Source: Paenibacillus ginsengarvi (GTDB lineage Bacteria; Bacillota; Bacilli; Paenibacillales; NBRC-103111). Taken from it: DNA of 64,000 nt. Location: assembly GCF_003626695.1 (NCBI RefSeq), contig NZ_RBAH01000022.1, forward strand, positions 1-64,000, in the 5' to 3' direction. This document shows positions 42,758-50,605 of this stretch, in pieces. The notes beneath the pieces are model-generated. The model was not told the DNA's origin. It ran no database searches and saw only the letters and a program-made list of their open reading frames with translations. The position numbers were made by a program, and so were the translations under genes. Every line of letters starts with the position of its first letter. Within the stretch, counting starts at the first letter, position 1.

Positions 42758-43300
42758 ATGACTACCGAAATAGAGTTTATTACGATACACCCGGTGCATA
42801 AACATGCGTTCTCCGTAATCGAACATCCGGAAGGGCAGTACCAGCACATCGGCGATGCGCTGGGCTGCGATTGCATGATCGAGAAGTTTGTCGATGGCTT
42901 CATGAGGAAGTACAGAAGCGACGGCAAACAAAACGAAGACTGGTACGGCTGGGATGCCGAGGTGCTCGCTCCGTTCGACGGGATCGTCGAATCCGTCTAC
43001 CTCAATCCGGTCACGAACCTGGTAGGGGAGATTAATCCGTCGAGATCGAGCAGCATCACCTTTTTAAGAAATGACGGGGTCCGTGTGTTCTTAGGACATG
43101 TGCAGAACGTACTTGTAACGGAGGGCGATTCGGTCAAGGCAGGAGACCTGGTAGCAAGAGTCGGCAACAACGGCTACTCCCGAAACCCACACGTCCATAT
43201 TGGCGCATGGAAGGACAAAACGCCGCTCCAGATCAGATTCGATGCTAGAGAAATGGGAAACTATTTCAAGCAGTTGGGAGACAGGGGGTATCATTGCTGA
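42758..43300 (+). CDS. Peptidase M23 (LytM)-like protein with a changed zinc ligand
   Basis: 180 residues, no signal peptide. The M23 core is visible: YGWDAEVLAPFDG with Asp66, LGHVQN, VKAGDLVARVGNNGY and the HxH motif HVH (His145, His147). The first zinc ligand His expected four residues before Asp66 is Trp62. This change and the likely cytoplasmic location make peptidoglycan cleavage doubtful; it may be a binding or regulatory protein. The ATG follows AAAGGAG. Confidence 0.75.
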   Translation: MTTEIEFITIHPVHKHAFSVIEHPEGQYQHIGDALGCDCMIEKFVDGFMRKYRSDGKQNEDWYGWDAEVLAPFDGIVESVYLNPVTNLVGEINPSRSSSITFLRNDGVRVFLGHVQNVLVTEGDSVKAGDLVARVGNNGYSRNPHVHIGAWKDKTPLQIRFDAREMGNYFKQLGDRGYHC

Positions 43301-43345
43301 GTGGATTCAGTTAAAGCCAAATTCGTATAGCGAGGTGTATGATCC

Positions 43346-43602
43346 TTGCCTGCTTTCGACCGTAACGGTGACATACTTGGCGATTTGTTTTTACCCGATC
43401 CTAAACACGCAAACGGAGTCGGTATCGTTTGGTGCCCGGGCTTGCCAAACACCCTGTCGCCGAAGATATGGCGATTCCTCTTGCAAATGCCGGGTATGTT
43501 GTTTTGCAAGCCAGATATCCGGGCAGCTGGCAAAGCTACGGAAAGTTCGGTCCTTCAAGCTAAAACCTGGAATTATTGGACGAGCTGGATAATAAACGCT
43601 GA
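43346..43602 (+). pseudogene. Remnant of an alpha/beta hydrolase gene
   Basis: From the TTG at 43346 the frame reads GVGIVWCPGLPN up to about 43450. The match then continues in another frame with HPVAEDMAIPLANAGYVVL and ARYPGSWQSYGKFGPSS, stops at TAA (43561), and resumes in that frame with NLELLDELDNKR up to TGA (43602). One single-base deletion near 43450 and one nonsense codon explain it. The pattern is the N-terminal third of an acyl-peptidase-like hydrolase; the catalytic part is missing. Confidence 0.7.
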
Positions 43603-43665
43603 GAGCGTTCTAGCCGAATAAGTAGAATTACCGTAGAAAACTAAGGCTCGAAGGGAGAGCGAGTA

Positions 43666-43773
43666 TTGGAAGTTATCATTATTCTAATTGTCGGCTTCAT
43701 CTGTATAATCAGTTATCTCAGAGCAATACATATCGCTTTCTTGAAATTGCTGGAGAAGAGGTCCAACGACTGA
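43666..43773 (+). CDS. Very small single-helix membrane protein
   Basis: 35 residues from the TTG at 43666, with AGGGAGAG upstream. It has a hydrophobic stretch (VIIILIVGFICIISYL, about 3-18) followed by a short tail with charged residues. It ends four bases before the 3' end of the convergent chemoreceptor gene. The good ribosome site and a clean membrane helix support it, but it is short and I know no family. Confidence 0.45.
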   Translation: MEVIIILIVGFICIISYLRAIHIAFLKLLEKRSND

Positions 43774-43776
43774 CCC

Positions 43777-44694
43777 TTAAAGCATCCGGCTCAAATGATT
43801 CGCCTGTTCCTCCAACCGGTCCGCCGCTTCACGGATACCGGCAAACTCGTCGACCACGAGTCGGATGGTGTCACGACTGTTTTCTATGATGTTCTGAGCC
43901 TCTTTCGTGCCGCTGCTGATCAGATGAACGTGGCGGGATATGTTTTCCGTCGTGTCTTGTATGTCTTTGGTCGCCGCGTGTACACTTTGCGCCAGCCGCT
44001 TTACTTCCGCCGCGATCACGTTGAAGCCGCGCGCAAACTGGCCTGCGTGAGCGGCCTCGATCGCCGCGTTTAAGGCAAGAAGATCCGTCTGGGAGGCGAA
44101 CTCCCGGATTAGCTGCACGATCCGCCTAATGTTTTTCGTGTGATGCTCCAGCTCCTGAAGACGCTCCAGACTTTTCCTGTTGTCCCGCACGATATTTTCA
44201 TATGCGGCAGCGGCCTGCAAGCTTCGATCCGTGCCTTCCACGGCACGGCCGAATAACTGTTCCGCCATGCGCTGAAGCTCGGTCGTCATGGCTGCTGCTG
44301 CCTTTTCCCGCGCTGTAATATCCGTCGCAACCTTTAGTACACCCGTTACCCGCTCGTCCTCATCGAAAACCGGCATATATGTCGCTTCCAGCCAGAGGAA
44401 ATCGCCGTTCCGGCTAACGCGAACGATCTTTTCCTGGAATTTCGTCCCTTTGCGCAAGTTGTCCCATAGCTGCTCATACTCCGCGCTTGCCGCGAATACC
44501 GGCGTGCAAAATTGCCGATGATGCATACCGGGCATCTCCGACGCCCGATACCCCATAGCTTTAGCGAACAAATCATTCGCCCACAGGACATCTCCCTGCG
44601 TATTGAATTGAATCATCGCAAGCGATAACTCGATGGCGTTTAATACGGCACTGGCTTTCAGAGCTTGCGGCTTCTCACTGGCGGCGTTATTCAT
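43777..44694 (-). CDS. PAS-domain methyl-accepting chemotaxis-like protein (soluble)
   Basis: 305 residues without membrane helices. A PAS domain (about 17-135: IQFNTQGDVLWANDLFAKAMGYRASE, then a PAC end VTGVLKVATDIT) is joined to a shortened receptor signalling domain. The hairpin tip REFASQTDLLALNAAIEAAHAGQFARGF (about 198-225) is nearly canonical. It should signal to CheA or another partner from the cytoplasm, possibly in response to redox or a small molecule bound by PAS. There is no HAMP region. Confidence 0.87.
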   Translation of the reverse strand: MNNAASEKPQALKASAVLNAIELSLAMIQFNTQGDVLWANDLFAKAMGYRASEMPGMHHRQFCTPVFAASAEYEQLWDNLRKGTKFQEKIVRVSRNGDFLWLEATYMPVFDEDERVTGVLKVATDITAREKAAAAMTTELQRMAEQLFGRAVEGTDRSLQAAAAYENIVRDNRKSLERLQELEHHTKNIRRIVQLIREFASQTDLLALNAAIEAAHAGQFARGFNVIAAEVKRLAQSVHAATKDIQDTTENISRHVHLISSGTKEAQNIIENSRDTIRLVVDEFAGIREAADRLEEQANHLSRML

Positions 44695-45068
44695 GGGTGT
44701 CGCGTCCTTCCACAGTAAAATGATACCGGATTACAAGAGCAGCAGGGCATAGGAATGCGGATACCGAGCGTTGTGGGGCGGCACCCGCAATCGAATCAGA
44801 AGACCATATCAAGTATATCGCATAACCTGCTCCAGTAAAGGGCGAATTCCAACAATTTATGGACGTTCCTTGTGCTTCAGGGATGAACGCATGATGCGAA
44901 ATAGTGTGAGTTAAATGGTTTCCTTCACGAGCGATCACATCGGATTCATTGCCGATGTGGCTTTTTTGCGTAGAAAATCGTTTTAAGCTGTTTTTGCTAT
45001 ATCATCAAGCGGTTCTGAGCCGTTATCATCAGAATGATCAATCCCAGGATGGAAAGAGAGGAACCTAG
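44695..45068. other. Divergent gap with an isolated terminator
   Basis: 374 bases between the chemoreceptor-like gene and the sulfotransferase. No convincing gene is seen. The notable element is a plus-strand terminator at 44936 that has no gene before it. Confidence 0.5.
44936..44967 (+). terminator. Terminator-like hairpin without an upstream gene
   Basis: CACATCGG (44936-44943), an 8-base loop, CCGATGTG (44952-44959), then GCTTTTTT. On the plus strand it precedes the sulfotransferase start by about 100 bases. It may end a small RNA or act as an attenuator. Confidence 0.75.
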
Positions 45069-45800
45069 ATGACGAAACCGAAACTTAGCTATACGATCTG
45101 GTTTTCGCAGCGTACGGGCAGCACTTTGCTTAATTATGCGCTGGCTTCGACCGGAGTGGCAGGTAATCCTGCCGAATGGCTGCATCACAAGCACAATGAC
45201 CCGGCTGCGTTCAAACGCGAACATCTGGAACAGATGTGGCAATACGGAACAACGCCAAACGGTGTGTTTGGGTTAAAAACAAGTTTCAAGCAGGATTGGA
45301 TCGATGCTTTCCGCACGATGTTTGAGCTTCCGGAGCATGTTACGAGGGCGGAGGTATGGAGCGCCGCCTTCCCGAACTGCACGAAGCATATTTACATGAC
45401 GCGCCGCAATAAAGTCAGACTCGCGGTCTCCTGGTGGCGTGCGATCGTCTCCGGCGAATGGCATCGCAAGTTCGGGGAGAAGCCGTTGGAGCACGAGCTT
45501 GCAGACAAGTATAACTATGAAGCGATCCATCATCTGGTCTTCGAAAGTATGATGCGCGAAGCGGCCTTAGAGGACTTTTTTTCGGAGTCGGGCATCGTAC
45601 CGCTGACAATCGTATACGAGGATTTTATTCAGAATTACGAGGGGACGGTCTTGAACGTGCTGGAGTTTCTGGGCATCCCGCTGCTAAATGTTAGCGTGGC
45701 TTCGCCGGCGCTGGATAAACTGGCCGATGAGACGGCAGAGCAATGGGTGCAGCGATTTCGCGAGGAGAGCCAGCGGGATTCGAAAAATAAACGTTGGTAA
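45069..45800 (+). CDS. Stf0-family sulfotransferase-like protein
   Basis: 243 residues. The N-terminal SQRTGSTLL (about 13-21) is the 5'-phosphosulfate-binding loop of Stf0 sulfotransferases. MTRRNKVRLAVSWWRA (about 110-125) resembles the 3'-phosphate-binding Arg/Ser region. The C-terminal YEDFIQNYEGTVLNVLEFLGI fits too. Such enzymes transfer sulfate from PAPS to sugars or lipids. The acceptor is unknown. Confidence 0.85.
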   Translation: MTKPKLSYTIWFSQRTGSTLLNYALASTGVAGNPAEWLHHKHNDPAAFKREHLEQMWQYGTTPNGVFGLKTSFKQDWIDAFRTMFELPEHVTRAEVWSAAFPNCTKHIYMTRRNKVRLAVSWWRAIVSGEWHRKFGEKPLEHELADKYNYEAIHHLVFESMMREAALEDFFSESGIVPLTIVYEDFIQNYEGTVLNVLEFLGIPLLNVSVASPALDKLADETAEQWVQRFREESQRDSKNKRW

Positions 45801-45862
45801 CCCGCCCGTAAGCGGTATAATGGTATACAAAAACAGCCGCTTGCGAGGAGGAGGGAACGGCG

Positions 45863-46732
45863 ACGACCACACCAACGACTACGGATGCCTTAAAGGAAGT
45901 TACGCGCATTCCCGACAAAACGTTTCCGATCAACGTATTCAAGACGAAGCTGTTTTATTTGCATTGGCACGATCATCTGGAATGGGTGTACGTGAGAAAA
46001 GGGCGCGTGTCCATTCAGGTCGATGCTTTTGTCGGCGAAGCGAAGGAAGGCGAGCTCGTGTTCGTCAATTCCAGGCAGCTGCACGCGGCTCATCCGTTGG
46101 AGCCGGATTCGCATATGGCGGCAATCGTCTTTAACGAGGCGCTGCTGCGCAACAGCGGTCTGGACAGTACGGAGGAGCGGTATATACTGCCGATCCTTAC
46201 CCACCGGCTGAAATTACCGGTTATTTTGCGGCGGGACGACCCGCTGTCGAGCGACATACTTGGCGCTGTCTCCCGGCTGATTGACGAGCTGGATAACCGC
46301 TCGAACGGGTACGAGCTGTTCGTCAAGGCGGAGCTGTACCGCATCTTCGGCCTTATTTTCCGACATCATCGGGAGCTGGCCCCTCCGGCGAAGACGATGA
46401 GTCCGCGCGACTACGCCTTTAACGAGCTGCTGCAAACGATCCGCGGCAATATCCGGGCGAACATGACCGTGGAGGAGGCGGCCCGGGCGGTTAATTTGAG
46501 TCCGCATCATTTCTGCACGATGTTCAAGAAGATGACGGGCAAAACGCTGATCGAATACGTCCATCTGCTGCGCATTAACGAGGCGGAACGTCTGCTCAAG
46601 GAAACCGACCGCTACATTACGGAAATCGCCGAGCAGGTGGGGTTTAACGATATTACTTATTTCGGGCGCATCTTCCGCAAATACCGCAGCATGAGTCCGA
46701 CGGAGCTTCGCAAGAACATCAGGTCGACATAG
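45863..46732 (+). CDS. AraC family regulator, start codon changed to ACG
   Basis: 289 residues if read from the ACG at 45863. The AraC reading frame is open upstream with sensible sequence (EVTRIPDKTFPINVFKTKLFY, shortened here) that completes the first cupin strand. The only normal start, TTG at 45959, would remove about 32 residues of it. The stretch GAGGAGGAGGG ends at 45855, ideally 7 bases before the ACG. The C-terminus has a complete double helix-turn-helix. The ACG may be a true rare start, a start-loss mutation or a sequencing error. Confidence 0.7.
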   Translation, partial: TTTPTTTDALKEVTRIPDKTFPINVFKTKLFYLHWHDHLEWVYVRKGRVSIQVDAFVGEAKEGELVFVNSRQLHAAHPLEPDSHMAAIVFNEALLRNSGLDSTEERYILPILTHRLKLPVILRRDDPLSSDILGAVSRLIDELDNRSNGYELFVKAELYRIFGLIFRHHRELAPPAKTMSPRDYAFNELLQTIRGNIRANMTVEEAARAVNLSPHHFCTMFKKMTGKTLIEYVHLLRINEAERLLKETDRYITEIAEQVGFNDITYFGRIFRKYRSMSPTELRKNIRST

Positions 46733-46735
46733 CGG

Positions 46736-46768
46736 CAGCCCTCCTGAATCGGGAGGGTTGTTTGTTTT
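46736..46768 (+). terminator. Rho-independent terminator
   Basis: CAGCCCTCC (46736-46744) pairs with GGAGGGTTG (46752-46760), with one G-T pair, followed by TTTGTTTT. It ends the AraC gene. Confidence 0.8.
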
Positions 46769-46867
46769 GCAGCGTCCCATACAGAAAAAGCAGAACCGGA
46801 ATATCGTCCGAATGATCGAGAATAACGTGCCTAGCGGGGAAGCGGGCGATTTTCTATGATAAAGAGG

Positions 46868-46881
46868 TGAAAGCGCTTAAT
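46868..46881 (+). promoter_or_regulatory. Candidate cre (CcpA) site of binding protein 3
   Basis: TGAAAGCGCTTAAT matches the cre consensus at 12 of 14 positions. It lies just after a possible -10 TATGAT (46855-46860) whose -35 is poor, and 31 bases before the start codon. This suits catabolite repression of an activator-dependent promoter. Confidence 0.6.
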
Positions 46882-46912
46882 ACTCGTACGATTGCGACAA
46901 GGGGGAGTAAGC

Positions 46913-48248
46913 ATGAAGAGAACAACCGTGACCTGCACACTGCTGGCCGTCTCCATGATCGGACTGACGGCATGCGGAGGATCGAAGCCGGAGGCATCGC
47001 CGCAGGGCGGCCCAAATGACGCGGCCAAGCCGAATTCGGCGGAAATTGCGAATCGTCATGTAGAGCTGAACGTATTTTCCAACAGCGGCGACACCGACGA
47101 AGGGTTCAACGACAAGTTCGGCGACGCGATTCGCAAGAAATTCCCGAATTATACGATCCATTACATCAAACGGCCCCAAAACGGCAATGTCGAGGAGCTG
47201 CTCAGCGCCGGCACGAAAATCGACCTGATCTGGGATACGATCGGATATTTCCCGGATACGGTCATGCGCTACAACTTGCAGTACGATTTGACGGATGCGG
47301 TCAAAACCCATCAGATCGACCTGAACCGGTTCGAGCCGACGCTCGTGGAAGGCATCAAGAACATGTCGGCTTCCGGCCTATACGGCTTGCCCGTGCAAAC
47401 GCAAAACCTGGTTTTGTTCTACAACAAAGACATCTTCGACAAGTTCGGCGTCCCTTACCCGAAGGATGGGATGACTTGGGACGAAGCGATCGCGTTGGGC
47501 AAAAAAGTAACCCGCTCCGACGGAGGCGTCGATTTCCTCGGCCTCGCCGCTTCGGTGCAGCACGTCGCCCGGATGAGCCAATTCTCCCTGCCGGTCCTCG
47601 ATCCGCAGACGCAGAAGCCGACCTACAACGACGAGAAGTGGAAGCTGCTTTTCCAGAAGCTGTACGTCGATCCAGCCCAGCAGGAGCAGTACAAAAACTG
47701 GTACCTCGCGCACAAGGCGAATGAAAACCCGTTCCAGAACGAATTCGTGAAGGATCGCAGCTTGGCGATGTTCGCCTTTTTGTCCAGCTTTTACACAAGC
47801 CGGGACCTCGAAAGCATGAATTGGGACATGGTCACCCTCCCCACGTTCCAGGAACAGCCGGGAGTCGGTTCGCAGCATTATCCGGTTTACTTTAGCATCG
47901 CCTCGATCAGCCAGCATAAAGAGGAGGCGCTGGTGGTGATCAAATATTTGATCTCCGACGAATACCAGACTGCCGCGTCCAAGCAAGGCTTCATGACGGT
48001 GCTCAAGAACGATAAAATCCGCGATCTGACCGACCGGACAGGAGTCGAAGGTGAAAGGTAAAAACATCAAGTCGATGTTCGCCTTGAAGCCGGCTCCGAT
48101 TCCGGCGAAGACGATATACGATCTGCGCATCGACGCCGTTTATACGCGGGCGATATCCGATGTCGTGCTGGGCAAAAAAAATATAAACGATTATTTGCGC
48201 GAAACGCAGGAGATGACCGAGAAAAAGCTCGCCGAGCTGAAAAAATAA
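46913..48248 (+). pseudogene. ABC solute-binding lipoprotein (3), frameshifted
   Basis: The ATG at 46913 follows GGGGGAG. A lipoprotein signal ends LTACGG, and the clade motif YNKDIFDKFGVPYPKDGMTW is present. The frame closes at TAA (48059-48061) after LTDRTGVEG. The missing C-terminal ~65 residues (KGKNIKSMFALKP to KKLAELKK) follow at once in another frame up to 48248 and align with the ends of the other binding proteins. A one-base insertion or two-base deletion just before 48051 explains it. Unless it is a sequencing error, the product lacks the last helices of the fold. Confidence 0.82.
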
Positions 48249-48282
48249 CGGTCCCGACATCATACGGGTAGGAGAGCAACGA

Positions 48283-50598
48283 ATGAGTTCCTTTGAAACG
48301 GAAAGCTTGAATCAATCGATCGATATAATCCGCGAGTTCAAAAAAACAGACAATACGTTTTTCCTCGGAGCCCGAGTGGACCGCATCGACCCGTCAGGCC
48401 GCTCCGGCCTGCTGCGCTGGAAACGGTTCGCCAAAAAGCCGCGGTTCGCCTTCAATCAGGGGGACTTCCGCTTCGAGCCGACGCGGCCGTGGACGTTTCC
48501 GAACGAATACGCCGAAGAGCCGGCGCTCCCGTTCGAGCTGTCGTTCGTATCGCCGAGAACGGTCCGGCTGCGAGTGAAAACTAGACCGGGCGTTTTGGAC
48601 AGCCGATCGTCCGTCATGCTGGACGGGGAGCTTCCCGGCGATGAACATGAAAGCTGGTCTCGGTCCGCTTCCGGCGATGCCGGAGAGGGCGGCGAGACTG
48701 CGGGCCCGATCGTATGGAGCAGTCCGTTCGGCTCCGTTACGATCGAGCGCGATCCGCTTCGTTTCGTGTTCCGCGACGGGCAAGGCCGCAAGCTGACGGG
48801 GACGTATCATTACAGCGACACCACATGCCTCGTCAATTCCGAACCGACACCTTTCTCGTTCGTCCGCTCGACGTCCGACATGCGGCAGGCGCTGGCGGCC
48901 AGCTTTTGCTTGAGTCCCGGGGAGAAGCTGTACGGCTGCGGGGAATCGTTCACCCGGCTCGACAAGCGCGGACAAAAAATCGACCTGTGGGTGAAGGATG
49001 CCCACGGCGTGCAAACGTCGCAAATGTACAAACCGGTTCCGCTGTTGCTCAGCAGCCGCGGGTACGGCATGTTCGTCCATTCTTCGGCGCCGATGACCTT
49101 CGATATGGGCTGTTCGTATGATGAAGCCAACGTGCTGTACTGCGCCGACGAAACGCTGGACCTGTTCTTTTTCTTCGGCCAGCCGAAGGACATCCTGTCC
49201 GAGTATACGGCGCTAACCGGCCGAAGCCCGGTGCCTCCGCTATGGTCGTTCGGCTTGTGGATGAGCCGGATTACGTACAAGTCCGAGCGGGAGGTGCGAG
49301 AGACCGCCGGGCTGCTGCGGCAGCACCGCATTCCTTGCGACGTGCTGCATCTCGATACCGGCTGGTTCGAGAAAGACTGGCAGTGCGATTATACATTTTC
49401 CCCGTCGCGATTTAACGATGCGCAGACGATGATCGCCGATCTGCACCGGCAAGGCTTTCGCACGAGCTTGTGGCAGCTGCCCTATTTCACGCCAAGCAAT
49501 GAGTTGTTCGCGGAAATTATCGACCGGGGTCTTGCCATTCGCGACGCCGACGGGGAACTGCCGACCGAGGATGCGATTCTGGATTTCTCCAACCCGGAGA
49601 CGGTCAGGTGGTACCAGCAAAAGCTGGCCGGTTTACTTAAGCTCGGCGTCGGCGCGTTTAAGGTCGATTTTGGCGAAGCGGCACCGCGAGGCGGCCAATA
49701 CCACTCCGGCAAAAGCGGGTTCTACGAGCACAATCTGTACCCGCTGCGGTACAATCAGGCGGCGGCGGACATCACGCGGCAAACGACCGGGGAGGCGATC
49801 ATTTGGGCGCGCAGCGCCTGGGCCGGCAGCCAGCGCTACCCGCTCCACTGGGGCGGCGATGCGGAAATATCCGATAGCGCGATGGCGGCGTCGCTGCGCG
49901 GCGGACTGTCGCTCGGCCTTAGCGGATTCACCTACTGGAGCCATGATATCGGCGGCTTTACCCGGCAAAGTCCGGAGGCGTTATACCGCCGCTGGCTGCC
50001 GTTCGGTCTTCTCGTCTCGCACAGCCGTTGTCATGGCGCTCCGCCGAAGGAACCGTGGGAGTATGGGGACGGTTTCGTCGAAAGTTTCCGTGAGGCGGCC
50101 GAGCTTCGCTACAAGCTCATGCCGTACATTTATACGCAGGCGTGGCTGAGCTCGAAGACCGGACATCCGATGATACGCACCTTGTTCTTCGAATTTCCCG
50201 ACGACCAAACCTCATGGACGATTGAGGACGCTTATTTATTCGGCTCCGACCTGCTGGTTGCCCCGCTTCTGGAGGAAGGTTCCGCCAGAGACGTGTACTT
50301 GCCGCCCGGACGCTGGATCGACTACCAGAGCGGACTCCATTACGAGGGGAGGCGCTGGCAAACGATCGAGGCAGGGAACGTGCCTGTCGTCCTGCTCGTC
50401 CGGGATGGGGCCATCATCCCCCATGCGGCGCTCGCCCAGCATACGGGAGACATCAACTGGGACGATATCCAATATCGCCGGTTTGCCTCGGTCCCTGAGC
50501 GGACCGGGGAATGCGGCGGCTATTACTACCATCCCCTGGAGCAGCGGCTGTACGAGCTGCGAGACGGGAAGGACGGCGTTTACAAGACAGGGAGGTAA
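48283..50598 (+). CDS. Glycoside hydrolase family 31 (alpha-xylosidase/alpha-glucosidase-like)
   Basis: 771 residues, no signal peptide. The N-terminal beta domain is followed by the (beta/alpha)8 barrel with the catalytic nucleophile Asp462 in FKVDFGEAAP and the acid/base Asp526 in WGGDAEIS. The KVDFGE motif is the type of YicI-like alpha-xylosidases. It should cleave alpha-xylosyl or alpha-glucosyl residues from imported oligosaccharides such as xyloglucan fragments. It lies 34 bases after binding protein 3 and 7 bases before the secreted glycosidase, so the three form one uptake and degradation operon. Confidence 0.9.
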   Translation: MSSFETESLNQSIDIIREFKKTDNTFFLGARVDRIDPSGRSGLLRWKRFAKKPRFAFNQGDFRFEPTRPWTFPNEYAEEPALPFELSFVSPRTVRLRVKTRPGVLDSRSSVMLDGELPGDEHESWSRSASGDAGEGGETAGPIVWSSPFGSVTIERDPLRFVFRDGQGRKLTGTYHYSDTTCLVNSEPTPFSFVRSTSDMRQALAASFCLSPGEKLYGCGESFTRLDKRGQKIDLWVKDAHGVQTSQMYKPVPLLLSSRGYGMFVHSSAPMTFDMGCSYDEANVLYCADETLDLFFFFGQPKDILSEYTALTGRSPVPPLWSFGLWMSRITYKSEREVRETAGLLRQHRIPCDVLHLDTGWFEKDWQCDYTFSPSRFNDAQTMIADLHRQGFRTSLWQLPYFTPSNELFAEIIDRGLAIRDADGELPTEDAILDFSNPETVRWYQQKLAGLLKLGVGAFKVDFGEAAPRGGQYHSGKSGFYEHNLYPLRYNQAAADITRQTTGEAIIWARSAWAGSQRYPLHWGGDAEISDSAMAASLRGGLSLGLSGFTYWSHDIGGFTRQSPEALYRRWLPFGLLVSHSRCHGAPPKEPWEYGDGFVESFREAAELRYKLMPYIYTQAWLSSKTGHPMIRTLFFEFPDDQTSWTIEDAYLFGSDLLVAPLLEEGSARDVYLPPGRWIDYQSGLHYEGRRWQTIEAGNVPVVLLVRDGAIIPHAALAQHTGDINWDDIQYRRFASVPERTGECGGYYYHPLEQRLYELRDGKDGVYKTGR

Positions 50599-50605
50599 CC
50601 CCGAG

